NCBI RefSeq assembly: GCF_026798195.1
Contig: NZ_JAPQEZ010000003.1
Location: 62,001-126,000 of the forward strand
Origin: Lentilactobacillus senioris
GTDB lineage: Bacteria; Bacillota; Bacilli; Lactobacillales; Lactobacillaceae
DNA: 64,000 bases
Direction: 5' to 3'
Shown here: one piece after another, positions 29,748 to 38,516 of the stretch
Position numbering within the stretch: the first letter of the stretch is position 1
Layout of the letters: each line of letters begins with the position of its first letter
The notes under the pieces: generated by a model
What the model saw: only the letters and a program-made list of their open reading frames with translations
Database searches by the model: none
Told to the model about the DNA's origin: nothing
Made by a program: the position numbers and the translations under genes

Positions 29748-30473
29748 ATGAGTGAAAGGTTACAAAAAGTAATTGCCCAAGCGGGAATTGCTTCTAGAAG
29801 AAAAGCGGAAACGTTGATTACTGCTGGTCGGGTTCAGGTTAATGGAGAAACCGTAACTGAATTAGGAACTAAAGTGGAACCAAAAGACACCGTGACAGTT
29901 AACGGCGTCCCAATTACTAAGGAACAGTTAGTATATTACTTGTTTTATAAGCCTAGAGGAGTGGTAACTACCGTTTCGGATGATAAAAAACGTAAAACAG
30001 TGTTGGACTATTTTGAAGAAGTCCCAGAACGAATTTATCCAGTAGGTCGACTAGATTACGATACTTCTGGTTTGTTGTTGTTGACTAACGACGGTGAATT
30101 AGACAATCGGTTGACTCATCCTAAATATGAATTTGAAAAAAATTACGTTGCCAAGGTAAAAGGAATCATTAGTAATAATGATCTTAAACAACTTAGACTA
30201 GGTGTAATGGTAGACGGTAAGAAGAGTGCGCCAGCCAAGTCTAAACTTATCAGAACTGATAAGGAAAACAAAACTAGTATCGTAGGTCTTACTATTCATG
30301 AAGGCCGAAATCACCAAGTGAAGAAAATGCTAGCAGCAGTTTCTCATCCAGTGATGAAGTTAAGTCGAGAATCATATGGTTTCTTAGACTTAAAGGGCTT
30401 AAATCCGGGTGAATGGCGACGATTACGACCTCATGAAATTGAAGAACTAAAAAAAGCTACGGGGCTGGCCTAA
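29748..30473 (+). CDS. rluB: 23S rRNA pseudouridine synthase RluB family
   Basis: A 241-residue pseudouridine synthase of the RsuA/RluB/E/F group. An N-terminal S4 RNA-binding domain (RLQKVIAQAGIASRRKAE) is followed by the catalytic domain with VGRLDYDTSGLLLLTNDG (the Asp nucleophile) and EGRNHQVKKML. By context with scpB it most likely modifies 23S rRNA. ATG 29748 follows AAGAGGAATTTTGT. Confidence 0.92.
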   Translation: MSERLQKVIAQAGIASRRKAETLITAGRVQVNGETVTELGTKVEPKDTVTVNGVPITKEQLVYYLFYKPRGVVTTVSDDKKRKTVLDYFEEVPERIYPVGRLDYDTSGLLLLTNDGELDNRLTHPKYEFEKNYVAKVKGIISNNDLKQLRLGVMVDGKKSAPAKSKLIRTDKENKTSIVGLTIHEGRNHQVKKMLAAVSHPVMKLSRESYGFLDLKGLNPGEWRRLRPHEIEELKKATGLA

Positions 30474-30477
30474 GTTG

Positions 30478-30505
30478 TTGACAAAGTCAATTTTTTTGTT
30501 ATATT
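30478..30505 (+). promoter_or_regulatory. Promoter of ribU
   Basis: TTGACA (30478-30483), 16 bases, TATATT (30500-30505). The -35 box is inside a short hairpin, TTGAC-AAA-GTCAA, followed by seven T that may also end rluB transcription. Confidence 0.75.
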
Positions 30506-30531
30506 TATGTTAGTAAAATAATTCTGGTTTA

Positions 30532-30696
30532 TCTTCAGGGCAGGGTGTAATTCCCGACCGGCGGTATAGTCCGCGACCTACCTTTGGGTAGTTGATTTGG
30601 TGTAATTCCAAAACCGACAGTAAAGTCTGGTATAAAGAAGGTTAAATGTAGTTGACCAAAGCCGCCCGAAGTCTATCTTGGGTGGCTTTCTTTTTT
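30532..30696 (+). promoter_or_regulatory. FMN riboswitch (RFN element) with terminator
   Basis: The aptamer runs from about 30532 to 30643 and contains the conserved blocks AGGGCAGGGTGTAATTCCCG, ACCGGCGGTATAGTCCGCGA and TTGATTTGGTGTAATTCCAA. An expression platform follows with terminator stem AAAGCCGCCC (30658-30667) / GGGTGGCTTT (30680-30689) and a T-run. FMN binding is expected to stop transcription before ribU. Confidence 0.95.
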
Positions 30697-30730
30697 GAAG
30701 ATAGCCAATGTTTAAAGGAGACATTGTGCA

Positions 30731-31324
30731 ATGGAAAGACATACTAAAGGATTAAAGCATAGTTTTGTAACCGCTGACATAGTTAGACTGGCTGTTTTAG
30801 CGGGGAGTTCGTACGTATTAATGTTTTTTGCTTTTCCGGTGATTCCGTTAGTATCGTACATGAAAATTGATTTTAGTGACATGCCGGTTTTGATTGCTAC
30901 TGTCATTACAGGTCCACTGGGTGGTATTATTGTGGCGGGAGTGAAATCCCTCCTGTATTGGATTACTACTGGAGCTTCCATTCCTAATTTAATTGGGGTA
31001 GGATCTTCATTTATTTCATCGATAGTAATTGTGGAAGCATTTTACTATTCTGACAAATATTTAAAGAACTTTAAACGTCCTACAAAAATCACAGTAACAA
31101 TTTTTAACATGGCGGTCAGTTTGGCAATTGTAATGAGCATTCTGAACTGGTTGGTAGTTACCCCGTTATATATGAATTTATTAGGTTTAAAAATATCTAT
31201 TCCAATCGCTCAACTAGTGTTGACTGCGGTAGTTCCGTTTAACTTAATCAAAGGTATCCTAGTGGGCTTAGTATTTATTTTTGTTCGCCAACGGGTGCTT
31301 CCAAGACTTAAAATTAAAGAATAA
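30731..31324 (+). CDS. ribU: Riboflavin transporter RibU (ECF substrate-binding subunit)
   Basis: A 197-residue membrane S-component with about six helices that binds riboflavin and works with the shared ECF energising module. The segment FPVIPLVSYMKIDFSDMPVLI, ending before ITGPLGGIIVAG, is characteristic of RibU. The ATG at 30731 follows AAAGGAG by 10 bases. The FMN riboswitch immediately upstream independently supports riboflavin uptake. With no biosynthesis genes nearby, the cell may depend on external riboflavin; that is an inference. Confidence 0.93.
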   Translation: MERHTKGLKHSFVTADIVRLAVLAGSSYVLMFFAFPVIPLVSYMKIDFSDMPVLIATVITGPLGGIIVAGVKSLLYWITTGASIPNLIGVGSSFISSIVIVEAFYYSDKYLKNFKRPTKITVTIFNMAVSLAIVMSILNWLVVTPLYMNLLGLKISIPIAQLVLTAVVPFNLIKGILVGLVFIFVRQRVLPRLKIKE

Positions 31325-31335
31325 AAATACTTGAG

Positions 31336-31364
31336 AATCTGATACTGCGGTATCAGATTTTTTT
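31336..31364 (+). terminator. Intrinsic terminator after ribU
   Basis: AATCTGATAC (31336-31345) pairs with GTATCAGATT (31350-31359), loop TGCG, then T-run. The T-run touches the ribosome site of the next gene. Confidence 0.88.
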
Positions 31365-31376
31365 GGAGGATTGAAC

Positions 31377-32354
31377 TTGTCACCAGATTTGGTTTTACTT
31401 TTTACTAATTCAACTGAATATAGACGTCCTAAGGTGTTTGAAAATATTTTAAACGGCAAAAAAACCGTTTCTAATTTATTTTGGGGCTTGCAATATGGTT
31501 TATTACCTGAATTAGGAATGTTGCACGGCCAAAACGTTATAGTAACGGAGACTACTATTAGCGCACTACTAGCTAAGGGATTAATAGTTAGTGATGAAAC
31601 TGGTGCCATTAAATTGACAGAAGCGGGGACGAGTAAGCAAAAACGGCTTATTCAACTAATGCCCCCCTTAGCGGGCGATACAACTAGGTCTGTAAACGTA
31701 ATGCAATTTAGAGATCGATTCTTGTTAGCGGCACAAGTTACTTCTGAGTATAGTTACCATAATTCAAAATACTATCCATTAAACATTCCATTATTTGATT
31801 CTTTTATCGTTAAAAGATGGTTTCAAACTACTAAAGCAGAACTACCTAACACATTATTAACGCCATTAACTGGCTATCTAAGTGAATTAGAAACTCAGTG
31901 GGCAGATATTTTTACCCGTAGCTTAGTGGGGCATCAAGTGGGAGGACAAACCTATCAACAATTGGGGTTAGAATTACAAGTAGATCCAGAAATTATAGAA
32001 CTAGTTACTTTACATTTGTATGCTAATTTTGCTTATTATCTAGTCAGTCGATCTCAACAAACATTGTTGCCATTAGTTGCTGATTTATTCGGGGACAATT
32101 GGACTAGTAGTGCTCAGAAAACTTACCAGTTGTTCATTAATCAGCAATTAACGGTCGACCAAATTGCCCAACGAAGAAGTATTAAGCTTTCTACGGTGCG
32201 AGAACATTTATTAGAATCTGCAATTTGGTTGCCAATTGATAGATTTCCGTACCAACAATTTTTGGTTACTCGGTCGCAGCCAATTACTAATAAAGAGATG
32301 GCCTTTTTTAATTTTCGATTGAGTCAAATTTATAGGAGTAAGCTAAATGAATGA
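31377..32354 (+). CDS. YpbB-like protein with helicase-associated helix-turn-helix domain
   Basis: A 325-residue protein of uncertain role. The C-terminal part has a helix-turn-helix of the type found beside RecQ helicases (VDQIAQRRSIKLSTVREHLLE, near 262-282). The rest is weakly conserved and mostly helical. It lies directly upstream of recQ and overlaps it by 8 bases, matching the ypbB-recQ pair of Bacillus. The TTG at 31377 is 7 bases after GGAGGA and fits better than the TTG at 31371, which is too close. A regulator or helper of RecQ is plausible but unproven. Confidence 0.65.
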   Translation: MSPDLVLLFTNSTEYRRPKVFENILNGKKTVSNLFWGLQYGLLPELGMLHGQNVIVTETTISALLAKGLIVSDETGAIKLTEAGTSKQKRLIQLMPPLAGDTTRSVNVMQFRDRFLLAAQVTSEYSYHNSKYYPLNIPLFDSFIVKRWFQTTKAELPNTLLTPLTGYLSELETQWADIFTRSLVGHQVGGQTYQQLGLELQVDPEIIELVTLHLYANFAYYLVSRSQQTLLPLVADLFGDNWTSSAQKTYQLFINQQLTVDQIAQRRSIKLSTVREHLLESAIWLPIDRFPYQQFLVTRSQPITNKEMAFFNFRLSQIYRSKLNE

Positions 32355-33795
32355 CACCGAACGAATCACTTTTTTACAAACTAATTTTGGCTTTAAAAAT
32401 TTTCGACCAGGCCAATTAGAAGTTATTCAACACCTGCAAAATCAACGAAATACCTTAGCAATTTTGCCTACTGGAAGTGGTAAAACGTTGCTTTACCAAT
32501 ATTATGGATTGTGGAGTCACAAATCAGTAATCGTAATTTCGCCGTTACTATCGTTAATGCAAGATCAAGTTAGCCGTTTACAATATTTAGGCTCTAAAAG
32601 AGTGGTCGCAATTACTTCTCAATTAGCATTTAATGAACGGCAATATGTTTTAAACCATATTAAGCATTATCAATATATTTATGTTTCTCCAGAAATGTTA
32701 GATCAAGAACCCGTCAAAGTAGCGCTACGGCAATTAGAATTAGGATTAGTAGTAGTTGATGAAGCGCACTGTCTTTCGGAATGGGGACCAGATTTTCGCC
32801 CGGATTATTTATCAATTAAAGATAATCTATTAGAATTAGGAAATCCGTTAGTATTAATGTTATCTGCAACCGCTGACGAAACTACCCGAACGGATATAAT
32901 AACTAAATTAGGGTTACAATTCGATCAGGTCAATCAAGTGATTAAATCGGTAGATCGTCCCAATATTTATTTAACGGTGCAACATTTAGAAAATGAATCT
33001 GATAAAAATATGCAATTAATAGAATTGGTGAAAAAATTACGGGGAACTGGGGTTATTTATTTTAGCAGCAAGAAAAAAGTCAACGAAATTAGTCAGTTAT
33101 TAACCGCTAAAACCAATAAACGAGTAATGCCTTACCATGGTGATTTGGATTCTTCTCAAAGGGAAATGATTCAACAGCAGTTTATGAATAATCAAATTGA
33201 TGTGATTTGCGCGACCAGTGCGTTTGGGATGGGCATTGATAAAAATGATATTCGGTATGTAATTCATTATCATTTACCTGGTAGTTTGCAATCTTATGTT
33301 CAAGAAATTGGCAGAGCGGGCCGGGATGGAGCCGCCAGTATTGCTATTTTGTTATATACTACTGGTGATGAATATATTGCCCGGGCTTTAAATGATAGTG
33401 CAAATGTGACTGACGAACTAGTGGATTATTATTGGCGTAAACCAAATCCGGACCTAACAGGTCAAGATGTTAGATTATTGAATTATTATTTCACTCATGG
33501 TTACTCTGCCGAGCAAGTAAAACAGATTTTTGCTAACCAACAACGAAAACGAGAAAATAACCTGCAAAAGATGATTGCCTACGTAAACTGTGCTACGTGC
33601 TTGAGAAATTTTATTAAAAATGAATTTGGTGAAAGCCTGCAAGTAACTGAACAGCAGTTTTGCTGTGATAAAGACGGTCATTTTAATGGTGATTGGCAAC
33701 AGTTTAATACTACGTTTTTAACTGAATTAAGTACTAATTCCAGCATCAAAAGCTGGCAAGAAGTGTTGAATCACTTATTTTTAGCGAAAAATTAA
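32347..33795 (+). CDS. recQ: RecQ-family ATP-dependent DNA helicase (short form)
   Basis: A 482-residue SF2 helicase that unwinds DNA in recombination repair. Motif I is LPTGSGKTLLYQ, the DEAH box is VVDEAHCLSEWGPDF, and motif VI is QEIGRAGRDG. A C-terminal Cys cluster (NCATCLR then FCCDKDG, about 420-445) fits the RecQ zinc-binding module, but the HRDC domain is absent. This is the short RecS-like type. The ATG overlaps the preceding gene. Confidence 0.9.
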   Translation: MNDTERITFLQTNFGFKNFRPGQLEVIQHLQNQRNTLAILPTGSGKTLLYQYYGLWSHKSVIVISPLLSLMQDQVSRLQYLGSKRVVAITSQLAFNERQYVLNHIKHYQYIYVSPEMLDQEPVKVALRQLELGLVVVDEAHCLSEWGPDFRPDYLSIKDNLLELGNPLVLMLSATADETTRTDIITKLGLQFDQVNQVIKSVDRPNIYLTVQHLENESDKNMQLIELVKKLRGTGVIYFSSKKKVNEISQLLTAKTNKRVMPYHGDLDSSQREMIQQQFMNNQIDVICATSAFGMGIDKNDIRYVIHYHLPGSLQSYVQEIGRAGRDGAASIAILLYTTGDEYIARALNDSANVTDELVDYYWRKPNPDLTGQDVRLLNYYFTHGYSAEQVKQIFANQQRKRENNLQKMIAYVNCATCLRNFIKNEFGESLQVTEQQFCCDKDGHFNGDWQQFNTTFLTELSTNSSIKSWQEVLNHLFLAKN

Positions 33796-33869
33796 AACAA
33801 TTATACTCTTAAAAATGATAAACTTAGATACGATTATGTAATCTCAGAATTGTTAGGAGGTTTCAGACA

Positions 33870-34643
33870 GTGAATTCAGATAATCAAAAAAAAGATGATC
33901 AACCCTGGAATCAAACATTTAACGAGGGTCGCGATAAAAACGGTAATCTTTCTAGAATGCAAATGCGCAAAGAAAATAAGAGTCATAATTTATTAACCGT
34001 TGGTTTAATTGTGATTATTGGTTTAATTGCGTTAGCATCTATCGTTTACGGCTTATCTCGTCAAAGCGCTTTAGGCAAAGACGAATCTAAAGTTAGTTCC
34101 GCAGTTCAATCTAGTAGTGTCGTTAGTTCAAAAAAAAAATCGAGCAGTTCCAAAGCTAGTAGTGTAAAAGCTAAAGAAGAAACGACAGCTCAAACTGATA
34201 AAACTAGTGAAAGCAACGACGATTCGACCAATACCAGTAGTTATCAGTCCGATAGTAGTCAAACGGCAACTAACGCAAATAATGATGCTAGTCAATCTAC
34301 TGGAAATAACTATGGCTATTCAAGCGGTGCTAATACTACTAGCAATAGTGGTACTGACTCTGCTGCTAACGCTGCTAGCCAGTCAAGTACTTCCGATACT
34401 GGTAATGATCAAACGGCAACTAGTGCTACCAATTCAGCTAATAGTAGCAGTGCTTCTAATAGTCACTCCAGTGCTACTGGTACTGCCGGTAGCAACGGTG
34501 GTAACTACGCTACGGTTCAACAGGGGCAAGGATTGTACCGGGTAGCGGTTAATAATGGATTAACTACTTCGGAATTAATGGCTTTAAACGGGCTATCGTC
34601 TTCATCAGAAATTCACCCAGGACAAAAATTAAAAGTTAAATAG
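33870..34643 (+). CDS. Membrane-anchored LysM protein with Ser/Thr/Asn-rich linker (YpbE-like)
   Basis: A 257-residue protein: a charged cytoplasmic start, one membrane helix at about 41-62, a low-complexity stalk (about 75-210) made largely of Ser, Thr, Asn and Ala, and a C-terminal LysM domain (about 213-257: VQQGQGLYRVAVNNGLTTSELMALNG and on). LysM binds peptidoglycan, so the stalk probably spans the wall region. The start is GTG at 33870 after AGGAGGTTTCAGACA. Position before cmk matches Bacillus ypbE. The function is unknown. Confidence 0.8.
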   Translation: MNSDNQKKDDQPWNQTFNEGRDKNGNLSRMQMRKENKSHNLLTVGLIVIIGLIALASIVYGLSRQSALGKDESKVSSAVQSSSVVSSKKKSSSSKASSVKAKEETTAQTDKTSESNDDSTNTSSYQSDSSQTATNANNDASQSTGNNYGYSSGANTTSNSGTDSAANAASQSSTSDTGNDQTATSATNSANSSSASNSHSSATGTAGSNGGNYATVQQGQGLYRVAVNNGLTTSELMALNGLSSSSEIHPGQKLKVK

Positions 34644-34663
34644 CAAGTAAGGTAGGATTAATA

Positions 34664-35341
34664 ATGCACAAAAATGGTTTACAAGTGGCCATTGATGGTC
34701 CAGCATCTGCTGGTAAAAGCACGGTCGCTAAATTAGTAGCATCACGTTTTAATTATATTTATTGTGATACAGGAGCAATGTATCGGGCAATCACTTATAA
34801 AGTTCTTAAAAACGGAATTGCTTTAGATGATATTGCTGCAATTACCGAAATTGTTAAATCATCGCAAATCACATTTGAACCAACTGCACATGGTCAAAAA
34901 GTATTTATTGATGGTGAAGAAATCACTGAAGCAATTCGTCAAGAAGACATTACTAACTCTGTTTCAGCAGTTTCCGCTATTCAATCAGTAAGAACCAAGC
35001 TAAGTGATGATCAACAACAGCTAGCAGCTAATGGCGGAATTGTTATGGATGGCCGAGACATTGGGTCAACCGTACTACCAAACGCTGAAGTTAAAGTCTT
35101 TTTAATTGCTAGTGTTGACGAACGAGCAGATAGAAGATACAAAGAAAACGTCAAAAAGGGAATTGATACTTCCCTAAAAGTTTTAAAGCAAGAAATCAGA
35201 GATCGGGACTATAAGGATTCACATCGGGAAATTTCCCCATTGACTAAAGCCGCAGATGCTATCGAAGTGGATACGACTTCGATGTCAATTTCTGAGGTAG
35301 TTGAAACTATTTCTGATATAATTTTAAAAAATATTAATTAA
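34664..35341 (+). CDS. cmk: Cytidylate kinase
   Basis: A 225-residue nucleoside monophosphate kinase that makes CDP/dCDP from CMP/dCMP with ATP. The P-loop IDGPASAGKSTVAK is at about 9-22, and DTGAMYRAITYKVL and GRDIGSTVLPNAEVK are signature segments. The ATG at 34664 follows AAGGTAGGATTAATA. It stands 20 bases after the LysM gene and upstream of rpsA, as in most Firmicutes. Confidence 0.95.
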   Translation: MHKNGLQVAIDGPASAGKSTVAKLVASRFNYIYCDTGAMYRAITYKVLKNGIALDDIAAITEIVKSSQITFEPTAHGQKVFIDGEEITEAIRQEDITNSVSAVSAIQSVRTKLSDDQQQLAANGGIVMDGRDIGSTVLPNAEVKVFLIASVDERADRRYKENVKKGIDTSLKVLKQEIRDRDYKDSHREISPLTKAADAIEVDTTSMSISEVVETISDIILKNIN

Positions 35342-35346
35342 TAATT

Positions 35347-35376
35347 AAGCAATTGACTGGCATTAAATTGCTTTTT
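35347..35376 (+). terminator. Terminator after cmk, overlapping the rpsA promoter
   Basis: AAGCAATT (35347-35354) pairs with AATTGCTT (35366-35373), then TTT. The loop contains the -35 box of rpsA. Confidence 0.65.
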
Positions 35377-35381
35377 ACGAT
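35353..35381 (+). promoter_or_regulatory. Promoter of rpsA
   Basis: TTGACT (35353-35358), 17 bases, TACGAT (35376-35381). It overlaps the cmk terminator hairpin. Confidence 0.65.
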
Positions 35382-35420
35382 AAAATCAACTGTAGAGTTG
35401 TTTCAAGGAGGAAATGTCGC

Positions 35421-36638
35421 ATGAATGATAGTAACGAAAATAAAGACTTACTTGACGCTTTAAATAGCGTTAGTGAGGTTAATATTGGTGATGTAGTTAG
35501 TGGTGAAGTTTTGGCCATTGATGACGATAAGCAATTGATTGTTGGGATTGAAGGTACTGGTGTTGAAGGTGTAGTTCCTCAACGAGAGTTATCTGCAAAC
35601 CAATCAGTTGACAATTTTAAACCAGGCGACACTTTGGATCTTGTAGTTACCTCAAAGATCGGAAACGATAAGGAAGGTGGCAGTTACCTATTGTCATCAC
35701 GTCGTTTAGAAGCACGTAAAGTTTGGACTGAATTAGCCCAAAAAGCTGAAAATGAAGAAACTATTAAAGCCCCAGTTACCCAAGTAGTTAAGGGTGGGTT
35801 AGTTGTTGACGCTGGCGTTCGTGGTTTCATTCCAGCATCAATGATTTCAGATCGTTTTGTTGAAGATTTGAACCAATTCAAGGGTCAAGATCTTGAATTG
35901 AAGATTGTGGAAATCGATCCAGCATCTAACCGTTTGATCCTTTCTCACAAAGCCATTGTTCAAAAAGAAAAGGCTGAAAACAGAGCTAAATTGATGGACA
36001 CCATCAAAGAAGGCGACGTTATGGAAGGTACTGTTGCTCGTTTGACTAACTTTGGTGCCTTTGTAGACCTCGGTGGTGTGGACGGTTTAGTTCATGTTTC
36101 TGAAATTTCTTATGAACGTGTTGCTAAACCAGCTGATGTTCTTAAAGTTGGTGAAAAGGTAACTGTTAAGGTATTGGCTGTTGACTTTGATCGTGATCGG
36201 ATTTCACTTTCAATTAAGCAAACATTGCCACAACCATGGGATGGAATTGAAGATAAGGCTCCTGAAGGAAGCATTCTTGAAGGTACCGTTAAGCGTTTAG
36301 CTGACTTCGGTGCATTCGTTGAAGTATTCCCTGGTGTTGAAGGCTTGGTTCACATTTCTCAAATTTCTTACGAACACGTTGATACTCCTGCTGATAAATT
36401 AGCAGTTGGTGACAAAGTGCAAGTTAAGGTATTAAGCGTTGATCCAGAACGTCGTCGTTTGGCACTTTCAATCAAAGCTTTATTACCAGAACCAGAAAAC
36501 AATAATAAACCAGCTGCTAAAAAGCATTCTTCAGCTCATGTAGCTGATAACTCAACTCAAAATGCTCCTGAAGAAGAAACTGGTTTTACTTTAGGCGATA
36601 TTATTGGCAAAGATTTGAGTAGTTCTGACCAAGACTAA
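35421..36638 (+). CDS. rpsA: 30S ribosomal protein S1 homologue
   Basis: A 405-residue protein with four S1 domains (about 17-90, 108-172, 193-262 and 278-350); the last two carry clear GTVARLTNFGAFVDLGG and GTVKRLADFGAFVEVFPG signatures. An acidic, low-complexity tail follows. Gram-positive S1 homologues bind mRNA, and their ribosomal role is less certain than for the six-domain E. coli S1. The codon use is that of a highly expressed gene. The ATG at 35421 follows AAGGAGGAAATGTCGC. Confidence 0.93.
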   Translation: MNDSNENKDLLDALNSVSEVNIGDVVSGEVLAIDDDKQLIVGIEGTGVEGVVPQRELSANQSVDNFKPGDTLDLVVTSKIGNDKEGGSYLLSSRRLEARKVWTELAQKAENEETIKAPVTQVVKGGLVVDAGVRGFIPASMISDRFVEDLNQFKGQDLELKIVEIDPASNRLILSHKAIVQKEKAENRAKLMDTIKEGDVMEGTVARLTNFGAFVDLGGVDGLVHVSEISYERVAKPADVLKVGEKVTVKVLAVDFDRDRISLSIKQTLPQPWDGIEDKAPEGSILEGTVKRLADFGAFVEVFPGVEGLVHISQISYEHVDTPADKLAVGDKVQVKVLSVDPERRRLALSIKALLPEPENNNKPAAKKHSSAHVADNSTQNAPEEETGFTLGDIIGKDLSSSDQD

Positions 36639-36650
36639 TCAAACAAGCGA

Positions 36651-36684
36651 AAAGATTATCCTTGTTGAAGGATAATCTTTTTTA
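36651..36684 (+). terminator. Intrinsic terminator after rpsA
   Basis: AAAGATTATCCTT (36651-36663) pairs with AAGGATAATCTTT (36668-36680) and ends in T. Only 23 bases separate it from der, so der probably relies on readthrough. Confidence 0.88.
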
Positions 36685-36707
36685 TTCTAAAAAGGGAAGT
36701 GAATTAA

Positions 36708-38015
36708 ATGACACTACCAACGGTTGCCATTATTGGCAGACCCAATGTGGGTAAATCCACTATTTTTAATCGAATTGCTGGAGACCGGATTTCAATTGTT
36801 GAAGATACTCCCGGAGTTACACGAGATCGAATTTACTCCCATGGGGAATGGTTAGGTAAATCATTTGCTATGATTGATACTGGTGGGATTGAAATCAGTG
36901 ATGCTCCATTTATGGAGCAAATTAAGAGTCAAGCGGAAATTGCAATTGATGAGGCTGATGTTATTATTTTCATGGTTAGCGGCAAAGAAGGCCTAACCAG
37001 TGAAGATGAACAAGTAGCCAAAATTTTGTACCGCTCTGATAAACCCGTGGTTTTAGCCGTTAACAAAGTTGACAATCCAGAAAAACGTGATGATATTTAT
37101 GATTTTTACGCTCTTGGTTTTGGCGAGCCATATCCTATTTCAGGGGTTCACGGATTAGGTTTGGGAGATTTGTTAGATCAAGTCATTGCTAATTTCCCAG
37201 AAGAAACCGAGCAAGAACCGGATGACAGTATCCACTTTAGCATTATTGGTCGTCCTAACGTTGGAAAATCTTCAATGGTTAATGCTTTATTAGGTGAAGA
37301 CCGAGTTATCGTTTCCAACGTAGCCGGAACCACTAGAGATGCAATTGATACTCATTTTACTGCGGATGATACTGACTTTACGATGATCGATACTGCCGGA
37401 ATTAGAAAACGGGGTAAGGTTTACGAAAATACCGAACGTTATAGCGTAATGCGAGCTATGAAAGCTATTGATGATAGTGATGTAGCTTTGTTTGTAATTA
37501 ATGCTGAAGAAGGTATCAGAGAACAAGACAAAAAAGTTGCCGGTTACGCTCATGAAGCAGGCCGGGGGGTTATCATTGTAGTAAATAAATGGGACACCTT
37601 GAAAAAAGATAACCATACTCAAAAAGATTTTGAAAACGTGATTCGCGATGAATTCCAATACCTGAGTTACGCTCCCATCATCTTTGTATCGGCTAAAACT
37701 AAGCAACGCATTGAAAAACTACCAGCTTTAATTAAACAAGTTAATGAAAATCACAAACGGCGGATTCAATCATCTGCTCTTAATGACGTTATTATGGATG
37801 CAGTGGCTATCCATCCAACTCCAACGGTAAGTGGCAAGCGGTTGCGGATTTACTATGCTACTCAAGTGGCAGTAGGACCACCAACCTTTGTGATCTTTGT
37901 TAACGATCCAGAACTAATGCATTTTTCTTACCAACGGTTCTTAGATAATCAAATTAGAGATCATTTTGATTTTACGGGAACTCCTATTAGAATTATCAAA
38001 AGAAACCGAAAGTAA
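36708..38015 (+). CDS. der: Ribosome biogenesis GTPase Der (EngA)
   Basis: A 435-residue GTPase with two tandem G domains and a C-terminal KH-like domain, acting in 50S assembly. The first G1 is [14 protein letters not shown] (about 9-22) with DTGGIE and NKVD. The second G1 is [15 protein letters not shown] (about 181-195) with DTAGIRKRG and NKWD. ATG 36708 follows AAAGGGAAGTGAATTAA. No separate promoter is evident between the rpsA terminator and this start. Confidence 0.96.
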   Translation: MTLPTVAIIGRPNVGKSTIFNRIAGDRISIVEDTPGVTRDRIYSHGEWLGKSFAMIDTGGIEISDAPFMEQIKSQAEIAIDEADVIIFMVSGKEGLTSEDEQVAKILYRSDKPVVLAVNKVDNPEKRDDIYDFYALGFGEPYPISGVHGLGLGDLLDQVIANFPEETEQEPDDSIHFSIIGRPNVGKSSMVNALLGEDRVIVSNVAGTTRDAIDTHFTADDTDFTMIDTAGIRKRGKVYENTERYSVMRAMKAIDDSDVALFVINAEEGIREQDKKVAGYAHEAGRGVIIVVNKWDTLKKDNHTQKDFENVIRDEFQYLSYAPIIFVSAKTKQRIEKLPALIKQVNENHKRRIQSSALNDVIMDAVAIHPTPTVSGKRLRIYYATQVAVGPPTFVIFVNDPELMHFSYQRFLDNQIRDHFDFTGTPIRIIKRNRK

Positions 38016-38097
38016 TCAAACGATAAAATAAATAATATAGGTACTAATATATATTATTGAAAAACAGTGGAAAATAAGAGCAAAAAGGTAAAAAACA

Positions 38098-38126
38098 TTG
38101 CAATGACGGCATTCTTGTGCTATCTT
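38098..38126 (+). promoter_or_regulatory. Promoter of hup
   Basis: TTGCAA (38098-38103), 17 bases, TATCTT (38121-38126) with a TGC extension. It gives a leader of about 90 bases. Confidence 0.75.
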
Positions 38127-38162
38127 TGAAAAAGAAATGGTACTTGGTTAAGTGCTTTTTCC

Positions 38163-38196
38163 AAAATTTTAGGTTTACTAAAATTTTAGGTGTTAC
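38163..38196 (+). repeat. Tandem motif in the hup leader
   Basis: AAAATTTTAGGTTTAC (38163-38178) and AAAATTTTAGGTGTTAC (38180-38196) are near-identical copies one base apart. The second continues into AGGT-N7-ACCT, a small stem. They lie 30 to 63 bases upstream of the hup start. Confidence 0.75.
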
Positions 38197-38225
38197 ATAC
38201 CTATTTGTTGAGGAGGTGAATACTC

Positions 38226-38501
38226 ATGGCAAACAAAGCAGAATTAGTTACTGATGTTGCAACTGCAACTGGTTTGACTAAAAAAGACGCTACCGCAGCT
38301 GTTGACGCAGTATTTGAATCTATCCAAGCTAGCTTAGCTAAGGGTGAAAAAGTACAATTGATCGGCTTCGGTAACTTCGAAGTTCGTGAACGTGCAGCTC
38401 GTAAGGGTCGCAACCCACAAACAGGTCAAGAAATTCAAATTCCTGCAAGCAAGGTACCAGCATTTAAGCCTGGTAAAGCTCTTAAGGATGCTGTTAAATA
38501 G
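38226..38501 (+). CDS. hup: DNA-binding protein HU
   Basis: A 91-residue histone-like nucleoid protein that bends and compacts DNA as a homodimer. It begins [20 protein letters not shown] and carries the family signature [21 protein letters not shown] before the flexible DNA-binding arm. The ATG follows a very strong GAGGAGGTGAATACTC. Codon bias is high. It is monocistronic, with its own extended -10 promoter and a terminator. Confidence 0.97.
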   Translation: MANKAELVTDVATATGLTKKDATAAVDAVFESIQASLAKGEKVQLIGFGNFEVRERAARKGRNPQTGQEIQIPASKVPAFKPGKALKDAVK

Positions 38502-38516
38502 TATTTCATCTGTTTA

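Noticed and set aside
34207-34545. Alternative frame inside the LysM gene
   Set aside because: The low-complexity Ser/Thr codons keep a second frame open by composition; there is no ribosome site.
37290-37706. Reverse-strand frame of 138 codons inside der
   Set aside because: It is an antisense shadow of the second der GTPase domain, with no start signal or recognisable protein.
38031-38058. AT-only hairpin after der as a terminator
   Set aside because: AATAATATA/TATATTATT is weak and is not followed by a T-run.
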